Positions 26,560 to 36,000 of a stretch of 64,000 nucleotides of DNA are shown here, piece by piece. The notes beneath the pieces were generated by a model. It saw only the letters and a list, made by a program, of their open reading frames with translations. It was not told where the DNA came from and made no database searches. The first letter of the stretch is position 1, and every line of letters starts with the position of its first letter. Made by a program: the position numbers and the translations under genes. Origin of the DNA: SIG452 sp045631485 (GTDB lineage Bacteria; Bacillota; Clostridia; UMGS1840); NCBI GenBank assembly GCA_045631485.1, contig JAZQUU010000038.1, forward strand, positions 1 to 64,000, given 5' to 3'.

Positions 26560-29500
26560 TTATTTGGTGAATGCTCGGTATAAGAAGGTTGCAATCTGAC
26601 CTCTGGTGCAGGTTGCATCGGGACTGAAGGTGGTATCGGAGGTACCGGAGGTAACGCCCATATATAACGCCCATTCTACTGCCGCCGCACATTCGGAATC
26701 CTTGGAAACATCTGCAAATTTTCCGTCATAAGAGAATGCGGGGCAAAATGCATTTTTCCACATATAAATCACAGTTTCCGCACGGGTGCAGGGGGTATTT
26801 CCCGCAAAAACGGTACCGCCTACCATATCCATACCATATGCCCAAAGTGCTGCATCGTAATAATAGTCAGAAGGTGAAACATCTGTGAAAGGATTTTGGA
26901 TATTTTCCTTGGGAGAACCTGCCGCACGCCAGAGGAAGGTTAAAATCTGTGCACGGGTACAGGTTGCATCGGGGCTAAATGTGGTTGCAGAGGTACCTGT
27001 GGTTACTTTTTTCTTCACAGCCCATTCCACTGCATTGGCATACCAGGTATTTGTTTTTACGTCAGTAAAAGAACCGACATTTCCTGCCACAAAATGGTAA
27101 GGCCCGTTTGGCATATTGTCTTCGGGAATTGCAACAAGCACTTTTCTTCCCAAAGCAGAAGAATTTTTCCACATGGAGCCGGAAACTGCGTTACCGTTGG
27201 AGGTACAATTTCTGATGAATTCGGTTCCGTATTGACTTACTGCCGCAAGAGAAGACACGGTTTCTGCCGTGGTGGGATAGCCGATGCTTGCATCAAACTG
27301 ATTTCCATGAATTTTTCCCACATTATAACAGTTTTCAATATGGATATCCGATGCAGAGAACATGAAAATACCTGCTGCGGCTCTTCCCGTAATATTACCG
27401 GAGTTATAACAATTCTGAATGAAGGATGCACTTTCGGGCGGTTTGTGATAAATACCGGGAATTTCAGGGATAGCAGCGTAGGCACAAATGCCCGCTGCCG
27501 TACATTCATGCCAGGAGCCTTCGTAATCTCCTTCGTTCACAGGCAGAGTAATATCTCCGCTGTTATAGCATTCGTGAATGTGGGTGGTGTCAATGGCACC
27601 CATGATTCCACCCGCATCAATGGAGTAATTTGCTTCGTTGACATTTACGGTGATATCCGAATCGTTAAAACATTTTTCAATATGCATGTAGTTATGTTTT
27701 TGGTTACCCTGTCCGCCAAACACACCGCCGCCTTCCGAACCAATACCGCCTGTAGTGATATTGACGCTACCAGGTCCGCTGATATTAAAGGTGATTTTTC
27801 CGCCTTTGGAATAACAGTTGTAAATATCGGTACCGTTATTCATACCGCCGCAGATTGCAGCGGCATAAAGGTCAAGCTGTTTTTTGATATTGCTGTAGGT
27901 TACATCAATGTTAAAATCCACAACGCCCAGATTTTTGATTTTATAGGCATCGGGATTGGTTGCTAAGTTTGCAAATAATCCGTATGCTCTCCAGTTACCC
28001 GTTTCGGTTAAGAAGGGAGTTTCTTCGTTAATCACAATTTGCATGCCGGAAATCACGTGTCCGTTCCCGTCAAAGGAACCCAAGAAGGAGCAAGCTCCCA
28101 CTTCCGCCTTGTTGTAACCGCCTCCCATAAAGCCGTAGGCAGGAGTTCCGCCGATGGGAACCCAGTTGCCCCAGTTGGAAAGGTCGATATCGGCAATCAG
28201 CTTATAGTGCATGGTCATACCGAAACGAACGGCGTTTAACTGTTCTGCGGTTTCAATTAAGAAGGGGTCCTCCAAAGTACCGCTACCGCCCGCAAAAGCA
28301 TAGGGCACATTTTCCCAATGTCCGGGTGCACCCGGCATATAAGTATCTAAGTATTCAATTTCACCGATAAATGCCGCCGGCATATAGCGAACGGTAGGGC
28401 TGATTTCGGAATTGGAAACCGCATACCACTGTCCGTCTAAGCCGGGAACTTTATAGCTTACGGCTTCATCGTGGATATACACTTCTTCCCCGGGGTCGAT
28501 TGCACTGGAACCCATGTGCGGATACTCATACATCTTGGCATTGCCGCCCATAGAATTCACTTTTGCCTTTGCATAACCGCGGTTAATGGGACCTGCCGCT
28601 ATTTTTTCGGTTGCTCTCATCAGTTCGGAAGAGGGTCTTGCGTCTCGTTTGTCACCGTTGCCGGTAAACGCGGTATAACGAACGACCGCACGGTCTTCGG
28701 TGACACTTAAAATTTCGCCGTTTTTTGCTTCCATATCGTTTGCAAAATAGTAATCAACGGCAACCGTATCCACGGGAACAAAGGTGATATCCGCAGTTAC
28801 AAAGCTGAATTTTTCGTTGACATAATCGGTGCTGTACACAATGGATTCCGCTTTTAAGTAGCTAAGGTCCGCAGGAACCACTTCCGGCTTGGTGCCGTAT
28901 TCTGCGGTAAAGCTTCTGATTAAAACATCAATGTCTCTTCTGTCTTTCGAACCGAAATCGGGAGTTAAATCAGCGGAGGAATTGGCACCGTAGGCACCTG
29001 CCACCTTGATTTTCATTAAATACTTACTGCTCGGATCGTTCAAATTTTCTCTGGCTCTGATATAACCGATGCCGCCGTTGTATTCAATCATATGCATCAC
29101 GGGATGATTATATCCGTTCACATAAGAACGAACAACTTTAACGGTATCGTTATACTGAATCTGTCCGAGGACGGTGCTTCCGGTGTTTGCCTGTGCAAAC
29201 ACATTCAGCCGTTCTTTTGCGATACCGGTTCCGCACTGGTCAATCCCGAAATCCAAATCGTCATCACAATGGAAGGTGTAGCTTCCTTTTACCGCATACA
29301 AAGAAAGCTCTGTAATATCGCAGTAATAGTGATTATAATCCTGCAAAACGCTGAATTCAAACTTCAATTTACCGGGAGTGGTATCAAAATAATTTTTGTC
29401 TCTGTATTTTTCCTTAAAGGTATATTCTGCGGTCAGGGTGTAGTCTTCCCCTGCGATAAAGCAACCATTGGCGTCAAAATTACCGCTCCACTTCTGCATG

Positions 29501-30225
29501 GTAATATCGCCTTCGCTGTCACTCTCGGTTAAGGAACAGGGTTTTTCACCTGCAGTGGGGAATTTTTCAAGATATAAGGTTTTTTGAAAGAATCCGCCGG
29601 AAAGATAAGGCGTAGTAGTGGTGGTAGTAGTGGTGGTAGAAGAACCTCCTCGGGTCTGCACTGTTTTTTCCGCAGTGAAGGTAAGAGAGCTGCTTGTAAA
29701 CTCTGATTTTGAGAAAAAGTAGCCTGCACCGGATGCGTTATACTGGTCAGCCACCAAAAGTGCACAACCTTTGCTGTTATCCACGCAAACAAGCACGCCG
29801 TAAGCAACGTGTTTGCCGTAGGGGTCGGTCAGCTTGTGAATCACAACGGTATTCACATCCGATATGTTATATTGACTCGCAATTGATTTTACCACGGGAT
29901 CAAGATTGGAAGACGGAGCCGGTGAAACACTTCCGATTTCACCGTAGGTGCCAACATCGGTCAGCGTCCATTCTCCTGCACATGTGTCGTAACGAAATAC
30001 GCCGCCGGTGGCAGAAGCACCGTTTCTTAAGGGCGCCTGAGGTCTGGACACACTAATTTCGCCCCCTTGTTTTGTCTGATACGCCGGACTTCTCTGAACA
30101 TCATAGGCATAGTTGTAGGTAATTTCGTTGGAGCTTGAGCTCTGTGCCGCGCTTTGTGCCAAAACGGGTGTTGCCATCCCCATCAGCATACACAAGCATA
30201 AGAGCAAACTGAATAATTTTTTCAT
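26560..30225 (-). CDS. Large secreted SLH-domain protein with GLUG-like repeats
   Basis: A 1221-residue exported protein with a signal peptide (MKKLFSLLLCLCMLMGMATPVLA). Visible parts are a Thr10 tract (about 200), a region with SH3-like segments (about 340-400 and 560-620), a module with GTLEDPFLIETAEQLNAVRFG followed by GLUG-like repeats (IENCYNVGKIHG, IQNCYNSGNITG; about 640-1010), and three C-terminal SLH domains (about 1035-1221). Such proteins are surface adhesins or structural proteins. AAGAAGGGG fixes the ATG at 30225; an upstream TTG would place the binding site inside the gene. Gene expression is probably governed by the promoter and dyad at 30282-30312. Confidence 0.87.
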   Translation of the reverse strand: MKKLFSLLLCLCMLMGMATPVLAQSAAQSSSSNEITYNYAYDVQRSPAYQTKQGGEISVSRPQAPLRNGASATGGVFRYDTCAGEWTLTDVGTYGEIGSVSPAPSSNLDPVVKSIASQYNISDVNTVVIHKLTDPYGKHVAYGVLVCVDNSKGCALLVADQYNASGAGYFFSKSEFTSSSLTFTAEKTVQTRGGSSTTTTTTTTTPYLSGGFFQKTLYLEKFPTAGEKPCSLTESDSEGDITMQKWSGNFDANGCFIAGEDYTLTAEYTFKEKYRDKNYFDTTPGKLKFEFSVLQDYNHYYCDITELSLYAVKGSYTFHCDDDLDFGIDQCGTGIAKERLNVFAQANTGSTVLGQIQYNDTVKVVRSYVNGYNHPVMHMIEYNGGIGYIRARENLNDPSSKYLMKIKVAGAYGANSSADLTPDFGSKDRRDIDVLIRSFTAEYGTKPEVVPADLSYLKAESIVYSTDYVNEKFSFVTADITFVPVDTVAVDYYFANDMEAKNGEILSVTEDRAVVRYTAFTGNGDKRDARPSSELMRATEKIAAGPINRGYAKAKVNSMGGNAKMYEYPHMGSSAIDPGEEVYIHDEAVSYKVPGLDGQWYAVSNSEISPTVRYMPAAFIGEIEYLDTYMPGAPGHWENVPYAFAGGSGTLEDPFLIETAEQLNAVRFGMTMHYKLIADIDLSNWGNWVPIGGTPAYGFMGGGYNKAEVGACSFLGSFDGNGHVISGMQIVINEETPFLTETGNWRAYGLFANLATNPDAYKIKNLGVVDFNIDVTYSNIKKQLDLYAAAICGGMNNGTDIYNCYSKGGKITFNISGPGSVNITTGGIGSEGGGVFGGQGNQKHNYMHIEKCFNDSDITVNVNEANYSIDAGGIMGAIDTTHIHECYNSGDITLPVNEGDYEGSWHECTAAGICAYAAIPEIPGIYHKPPESASFIQNCYNSGNITGRAAAGIFMFSASDIHIENCYNVGKIHGNQFDASIGYPTTAETVSSLAAVSQYGTEFIRNCTSNGNAVSGSMWKNSSALGRKVLVAIPEDNMPNGPYHFVAGNVGSFTDVKTNTWYANAVEWAVKKKVTTGTSATTFSPDATCTRAQILTFLWRAAGSPKENIQNPFTDVSPSDYYYDAALWAYGMDMVGGTVFAGNTPCTRAETVIYMWKNAFCPAFSYDGKFADVSKDSECAAAVEWALYMGVTSGTSDTTFSPDATCTRGQIATFLYRAFTK

Positions 30226-30281
30226 AAAACCCCTTCTTTCTGACAAAGTTTTTGAAATTTTACAAATAATATGTTATACTG

Positions 30282-30312
30282 ATTATACATCGCACCTTGA
30301 TGTTCGATGCAA
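30282..30312 (-). promoter_or_regulatory. MerR-type promoter/operator of the SLH operon
   Basis: Leftward TTGCAT (30312-30307) and TATAAT (30287-30282) are separated by 19 bases. The spacer is filled by a dyad (30288-30295 with 30302-30309, seven of eight pairs). A 19-bp spacer with an internal dyad is the hallmark of MerR-activated promoters, and a merR-like remnant is divergent from it. Confidence 0.6.
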
Positions 30313-30393
30313 TAGTTTTTTTAAAATTTCTCACTTTTTTGACATTTTTTTAAAAGAATTGTCTAGTTTTTATAGAAGAGAGGTTTCCACCCC

Positions 30394-30724
30394 ATGAATC
30401 ATCAGAATTTATTTTCCATCGGGGAAGTGGCAAAGGCCGTTGGAATTACCGGAAAATTATCTTAAATTATGAGGACAAAGGACTCATTAAGCCCGATAAA
30501 AAAAGAGGGTGCCACCGCCAACCGCTATTACACAAATCCGTACCATTCGTATGTTTCAGAACTTGGGACTTTCCCTTGATGAAATTCGTACATACTTTAA
30601 TAAATCTGCCGATTTGCAACCTATGATCAATCGACTGGAAAAAATGAGGGATGAACTGAATCTCACCATAAAAAAACTCAAAGAACGCACCAATACACAC
30701 TTCAACATTTTATCGCAATTTTAG
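30394..30724 (+). pseudogene. Frameshifted MerR-family regulator
   Basis: Translation from the ATG at 30394 gives a MerR start (LFSIGEVAKAVGIT) that stops after 24 residues. Homology continues in other frames: KIILNYEDKGLIKPDKK from about 30456, EGATANRYYT from about 30505, and QIRTIRMFQNLGLSLDEIRTYF to the end from about 30533, including the coiled-coil tail. At least three small indels are needed, two of them in A-runs. The order of winged helix, beta wing and dimerisation helix is otherwise intact. It is divergent from the SLH operon it may once have activated. Confidence 0.85.
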
Positions 30725-30734
30725 AAGACTAGCC

Positions 30735-30774
30735 AAAAGAGACCGCACCCCAAACGGGATACGGCCTCTTTTTT
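30735..30774. terminator. Bidirectional terminator between merR remnant and dpaB
   Basis: A long imperfect stem (30735-30750 with 30756-30772), with A4 and T6 flanks. It lies between two convergent genes. Confidence 0.8.
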
Positions 30775-30780
30775 AAAGGA

Positions 30781-31356
30781 CTATTCTAAAACCGGTTGAA
30801 CTTGCTTTCCTTCCAGCGCAAGGAGCAGAGTGTCTTTCAGCTTGGTGAAATCACAAACCAGCGAGGTGGGTTTCTTCACGGGGTCATCCTGAGAAAGAGG
30901 CACAAAGTACACGTTTTTCACAGGAAGCATCGCCCCCAGACTTTTGGCAGACTGTCCCAATCCATCGTTGGTGGCAAGCGCAAGCACCACGGGAATCCCA
31001 TTCCGAAGAGATGCTTTCACTGCCATAGTAGCGGCAGTGTCGGTGATTCCGTTTGCCAGTTTGGATAACGTGTTTCCCGTGCAAGGTGCAACCACCATCA
31101 CGTCAATGTATTTTTTGGGGCCGATAGGCTCCACCTCGCTGATGGTGGAAAGCACTTTCTTTCCTGTCATCTGCTCAATTTTTTCCACAAAATCAGATGC
31201 CTTCCCGAACCGGGTATCGGTTTTATAAGCATTTTCACTCATCATGGGAAATATTTCAAAGCCTTCTTCCAATAATGCAGAAAGTGTTCCCAAAGATTTT
31301 TGGAAGGTGCAGTAGGAACCGGTCAGACAATAGCCTACCTTATATGGTTCCATCAT
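30781..31356 (-). CDS. dpaB: Dipicolinate synthase subunit B
   Basis: A 191-residue flavoprotein-like subunit (SpoVFB) that, with DpaA, makes dipicolinic acid in the mother cell during sporulation. The GYCLTGSYCTF start, PCTGNTLSKLANGITDTAATMA and the FVPLSQDDPVKKPTSLVCDF end are characteristic. It follows dpaA by four bases. The products accumulate in the spore core with calcium. No sigma-K promoter is clearly visible upstream of the pair. Confidence 0.95.
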   Translation of the reverse strand: MMEPYKVGYCLTGSYCTFQKSLGTLSALLEEGFEIFPMMSENAYKTDTRFGKASDFVEKIEQMTGKKVLSTISEVEPIGPKKYIDVMVVAPCTGNTLSKLANGITDTAATMAVKASLRNGIPVVLALATNDGLGQSAKSLGAMLPVKNVYFVPLSQDDPVKKPTSLVCDFTKLKDTLLLALEGKQVQPVLE

Positions 31357-31360
31357 TTTT

Positions 31361-32224
31361 TCAATCCTTATTACGAAATTTTACGGAAAGAAGACGAATA
31401 ACTGTGTCCGCCACAATCTTTCCAGAGGAAACAGGGGCAACCTTACCGGGAAGAGATAAGGCGTGAATCACCTGCAATCCCTGTTCGTCGGCAGCCTCCT
31501 TACAGATACCGCCGGGCAGAGATGCCAAATCGACAAACAGACAATCTTTTTTGATACCGGCAACACGTTTCTCATCAAAAATCTGATGAGGCACCGTGTT
31601 GAAAATCAAATCTGTTTCAGGTAAGACTGCAAAAAGGTTTTCATAGGAAACGGGAATATGCCCCTCCAGCTCCAGCTCTGTCAGTTGATAGGACCTTCTT
31701 GCCGTTACATAAGTCACGGCACCCAATGAACGAAGCATCCTTGCCAGAAATTTTCCGATTCTGCCGTAACCTGTTACCAGAACCGCAGCGCCCCGAAGGG
31801 AATAGGGTGTTTTTGAAATGGCAATTTCCACTGCCGCTTCCGCCGTAAGATAAGCATTTTTTAATAAAAAGCTTTCATCTTCGGCATAGTCAACGATTCC
31901 GTCCTGATAACAAAGGGGAAGTTTTTCCACCATCCCGCATAACACAGTCTGATGATTTTCTATCGTATTAAACAGTTCCGACAAAGAAAGTCTGCTATCC
32001 CAAAGAGGCGTCAAAAGGGTTTCTCTGTCCCCGGAAACCGGCATCGGCAAAAGCACACACTCTGCTCCTTCCAACGCCCGCGACAGCTCCCTGCAGGGAA
32101 GCAACCCCAATATATCGGCATCGCTAAACCCATATAAGGATACTTCGTATCCCTGCTCCATCAGACGATTTGCCGCATACAACTGCCGTAAATCGCCGCC
32201 TATCACAGCAATTTTCAAACGCAT
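31361..32224 (-). CDS. dpaA: Dipicolinate synthase subunit A
   Basis: A 287-residue NAD(P)-dependent subunit (SpoVFA). The N-terminal segment KIAVIGGDLRQLYAANRLMEQGYEVSLYG and the Rossmann motif VTGYGRIGKFLARML (about 148-162) are diagnostic, as is the conserved SLPGKVAPVSSGKI near the C-terminus. It converts hydroxytetrahydrodipicolinate to dipicolinate together with DpaB. Full-length dpaAB shows that this lineage makes spores by the DpaAB route rather than by the EtfA route of some clostridia. Confidence 0.95.
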   Translation of the reverse strand: MRLKIAVIGGDLRQLYAANRLMEQGYEVSLYGFSDADILGLLPCRELSRALEGAECVLLPMPVSGDRETLLTPLWDSRLSLSELFNTIENHQTVLCGMVEKLPLCYQDGIVDYAEDESFLLKNAYLTAEAAVEIAISKTPYSLRGAAVLVTGYGRIGKFLARMLRSLGAVTYVTARRSYQLTELELEGHIPVSYENLFAVLPETDLIFNTVPHQIFDEKRVAGIKKDCLFVDLASLPGGICKEAADEQGLQVIHALSLPGKVAPVSSGKIVADTVIRLLSVKFRNKD

Positions 32225-32345
32225 AACACCTATCCTTTCCCACGCTAAAAGCCAACTTTTAAAGAGACGGTTGCCCCACTATCAACTTATGCATCCCCTT
32301 CTGATTTGACACCGGGAAAAAATTGTTAAATTTTTCGCAAAAAAA

Positions 32346-32374
32346 CTTGACATTTTTAAATCTATATGATAAAA
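32346..32374 (+). promoter_or_regulatory. Promoter of rplS
   Basis: TTGACA (32346-32351), 17 bases, TAAAAT (32369-32374), about 120 bases upstream of the rplS ATG. Confidence 0.8.
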
Positions 32375-32380
32375 TATGTT

Positions 32381-32494
32381 CCTGTAGTGTAAAAGGAGCG
32401 GTCCGCTTACACCAGGAAAGCAGCTCCCAAGTGGAAAAAGTAAGAAGGGTTTTCCGAATGTGTAAAGAACGCTTATCAAGAAAGGAGATTCGAC
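32381..32494 (+). promoter_or_regulatory. Structured leader of rplS (probable L19-type leader)
   Basis: The 114-base leader contains a hairpin with outer arms GTGTAA/TTACAC (32386-32391/32406-32411) and inner GCGG/CCGC, and a second hairpin GGAAAA/TTTTCC (32432-32437/32449-32454). L19 feedback leaders are known in Firmicutes; this one has the right place and size, but I cannot confirm family membership. Confidence 0.5.
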
Positions 32495-32842
32495 ATGGAC
32501 GTATTAAAAGCCATTACTATGGATCAGTTAAGAACTGACATGCCTAACATCCAGATCGGTGATACCGTGAAAGTGTATGTTAAGGTAAGAGAAGGTGCAA
32601 AAGAAAGAATTCAGATGTATGAAGGCACCGTAATCAAGAAAAAAGGCGGCGGAATCCAGGAAACCTTCACCGTTAGAAGATTATCTTCCGGTATCGGTGT
32701 TGAAAGAACCTTCCCGGTTAACTCCCCCATCATCGACAAAGTTGTAGTTGTAAGACACGGTAAAGTAAGAAGAGCAAAACTGTTCTACTTAAGAAAACGC
32801 GTTGGTAAAGCTGCAAAAGTTAGAGAAAGACTGGGCGACTAA
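32495..32842 (+). CDS. rplS: 50S ribosomal protein L19
   Basis: A 115-residue ribosomal protein at the 30S-50S interface. The IQIGDTVKVYVKVREGAKERIQMYEGTVI and PVNSPIIDKVVVVRHGKVRRAKLFYLRKRVGKAAKV segments are diagnostic. AAAGGAG precedes the ATG. It stands alone with its own promoter, leader and terminator rather than following rpsP-rimM-trmD. Confidence 0.97.
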   Translation: MDVLKAITMDQLRTDMPNIQIGDTVKVYVKVREGAKERIQMYEGTVIKKKGGGIQETFTVRRLSSGIGVERTFPVNSPIIDKVVVVRHGKVRRAKLFYLRKRVGKAAKVRERLGD

Positions 32843-32868
32843 TTCCCGCTTTCTTCCCAATTTGTCAC

Positions 32869-32904
32869 AAAAAGAGCCAAGTCCCTGGGACTTGGCTCTT
32901 TTTT
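32869..32904 (+). terminator. Terminator of rplS
   Basis: A 16-bp perfect stem (32869-32884 with 32888-32903), 3-base loop, T-run. Confidence 0.93.
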
Positions 32905-32933
32905 GTTTTTCGTTCTTTTGTTATTTTTGTTAA

Positions 32934-32964
32934 AAAAAGCACAGAATTTCTTCTGTGCTTTTTT
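32934..32964 (-). terminator. Terminator of the arabinose operon
   Basis: A 13-bp perfect stem (32934-32946 with 32951-32963), loop TTTC, with A and T tails. It serves the leftward ara/GH2 transcript after its family A repeat and can also back up the rplS terminator. Confidence 0.85.
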
Positions 32965-32994
32965 CTTTATATTCTTCTCCTCTAAGGCGATGAG

Positions 32995-33091
32995 AAATGG
33001 ATGCAAAATGGAGAAACTGAACCCATAGGGGTTACCCGAAGGCGTACCGAGTGTACGCCGAGCGGTGAAGTTAATCCATTATGCGCCATTT
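32995..33091. repeat. Three-way-junction repeat, family A copy 2
   Basis: Outer stem AAATGG (32995-33000) against CCATTT (33086-33091). Hairpin 1 is 33020-33024/33029-33033, hairpin 2 is 33041-33047/33053-33059 with loop CGAGT, with linkers CCCGAA and GAGCGGTGA. It lies between the convergent rplS and GH2 genes, seven bases from the GH2 stop. Confidence 0.75.
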
Positions 33092-33098
33092 ATCGAGC

Positions 33099-36000
33099 CT
33101 ACTCTACGGTGATGGTAAAGCCAAACAAGTACTTGTCCGCATTCACACGATTTTCCGGACGCAGTGCAGAAATCCAAGCCATTTCGCCGCCGATACCTGC
33201 ATGACGGGCATCAATATGCAGATAGCTTTCGGGGCGTTTGGGGATACGATGGTCGTAGCCTGCGGTGAGGTAGTCTTCCACGGTGCTGTGATGAATATCA
33301 AAGTGGAAGGGTAAATCACCTTCAAAACGTAAAGTGTGACCGTCTTTATCAGAAATTTCCAACCATTCGCAGGATTCGTGTCCGCCGTTTTCCACGGGAG
33401 GATTGAAGGGGAAATGTTCCTGTTCCACTTGGCTTTCATAAATTGCTTTCACGGGAGAGAGCATTCTGTCGCAATATGCTTCGTTTCTGCCGTATGCAAA
33501 ATATTTTAAGGTTTCAAAGCCTGCGGGAATTACTAATTCTTCCCCGATTCTTGCCAAATCACCAAGGTCTTTATCCATATCATAAACCACATCCACATGG
33601 ATTTTGTTTTTCAGCACGGTGTAGGTCAATTTGGTGTAGATATGATAGCCGGTAGCACCGGTATTTTCGATTTCACTTGTCAGCACAACTCTGCCGTCGG
33701 AACCCTGATACCAGCTCATACCGAGACATTGGGATTTGGGGTATCTCATTTCATCCCAAAGCACATTTCTGCCCCAGGGCATACCCGGGCAGTTGGTGCC
33801 GCAAGCAGGACGATAGAACTGATTTTTCCAGCCTTCCATCAGATAAGTGGTGCCGTCTTTTACCAAGGTTTTTAAGGTACCGCTGTCTTTTGCGAAAATT
33901 GCGGTAAATGCACCGTCGGTTACGGTGATCGTGTTGTTTTCGTCGGTTACGGTGTAGTCGGAAGCCACTTCAGGGATAAAGGTTCTTTCGGTTTTGCCGT
34001 GTTGTAATTCAAACTGTGCATAACCGATTTCGTAGCCTTTATCATAAGCTTTGGTTGCTTCTTTTGCATTCACGGTGAAGAGGATGTGATATTTGCAGTT
34101 GGTTTTTGCTTCGTAATCCACATCATAGGTCCAGTCAATGGTTTCACCGGGTTTTAACAGGGGTAAATCCACAGAAACGGTTTTTACGGGAGCACCGTTT
34201 TCATACACGGTGGCAAACACATCGTAATGAGTGGAATCTAACGCCATATTGGTGTTGGATACCAAGTATCTGTTTTCAAATTTGGTGATTTCACGGTGGT
34301 CATAATGGGGTTTTCTGAAGATGATGGGCATATATCCCATTTTTAATTCGTATGCACCCGGCTTCCAGGTGTAATCCCCCAACATAACGCCGTTGTTGGT
34401 GAAGAAGGGAGAACATTCTCTTTCACGAATGGATTCATTGAAAGCACCTGCATAACCGTAAAATTCCACGCCGTTTTCATCTTTGGTAGCAATACCTTTG
34501 TCGATTAAATCCCAGGCAAAACCGCCCTGGAAGCGAGGATATTTGATGACACAATCCACAAAACGCTGCACGCCGGAGCCTGCATTTAACATCTGATAGA
34601 GCATTTCGATTAAGATGATAGGTCTGTCATCGTTCACATCGGAAATCATATCCCGAATCATAAACTGCTGCGCATACATAAAGGGACGGGTATCGCTCAT
34701 ACGTTTGCTGATATCTAAAATTTCGCCGCCTTCATACTGGCAAAGACGGGTGGGGTCGTATTCTTTAATCCAACCGTACATTGCAGCGTGAGCAGGTCCA
34801 ACACCGCTTTCGTTTCCTAAGGACCAACAGTAAACACAGGCGTGGTTTTTATAGAAAGTGGTCATTCTTGCGGCACGGTTTACAAATTCTGCCGCCCAAG
34901 CGGGATTACGGGTCAACTGACCGCCAACGCCGTGGGTTTCCACATTACATTCCAGCATCACCATCAAGCCGTATTCATCACATAATTCATAGAATTCACG
35001 GCAAGCGGGATAGTGACAGGTTCTTACGGCGTTAATATTCATCCGTTTCATATTTTCTACTTCACGAACGATGATTTCACGGCTTAAGGTACGACCTGTG
35101 TAAACGTGATGTTCGTGACGGTTCATCCCTTTTACAATCATTCTCTGACCGTTTAAATGAACCACACCTTTGATGATTTCCACCCGTTTGAAACCGATGC
35201 GATAAGCTTCGATATCCAGCACATTGCCGTTTTCATCGGTTAAGGTGCAAACTGCGGTGTATAATTTGGGAGTTTCGGGAGTCCAGGGTTCTACCGCACC
35301 AACCGATTCACGGATAACGCAAGCGTTGCAGTCGGGAATACGGTCATCGTGTCTGGATTCAATCCCGATCTCGGGCGTTTTTTGATAAATCAGTTTGTCA
35401 CCGTCGAAAATTTCCAAGGTTACGGTGGTATTGGCAAAACCGTTGACACGGTTTAACAAAATGTTTGCACGAATACTGCCGATTCCTCGTTCGTAATCGG
35501 TTAACACTTTCACGTCCACAATTCGTTTTCTGGGTTTGGAAATTAAGTAAACGGGACGGTAAATTCCTGCCAAATACCAGTAGTCCTGGTCTTCTAAGTA
35601 GGAGGAAGATGCAATCTTCATGACCTGAACGGTCAGGGTGTTTTCTCCGGGGTGAACAAATTTGGTAATATCGAAGGTGGAGGGCAGCTTACTGTCTTCC
35701 GCATAGCCCACTTCTTTGTCGTTTACCCACAGAATATAAGAGGTTTCCACCCCGTCAAACTGAATGAAGGTGTCTTTTTTGCACCAGTCTTCATCCACGG
35801 TAAAGGTGGTTTCATAAATACCGGTGGGGTTTTTCTTGGGGATTTCGGGAGCATTTACCACGGTAAATTCTCCGTCATCGGTGGGATATACCACACAACC
35901 TTCGGTTTCATAATATCTCCAGGGATAAGTGAAGTTGGTGTAAACAGGTTCTCCGAATCCGAAATATTCCCAGTTGCCGGGAACTGCAATTTCGGCAGTG

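Noticed and set aside
24369..30225. CRISPR-like or tandem DNA repeats in the SLH genes
   Set aside because: The repetition is at protein level (beta-helix and GLUG-like repeats); the DNA units are degenerate and without spacers.
30394..30724. Programmed frameshifting in the merR-like gene
   Set aside because: At least three breaks with different directions are needed, and there is no slippery-site plus pseudoknot arrangement.
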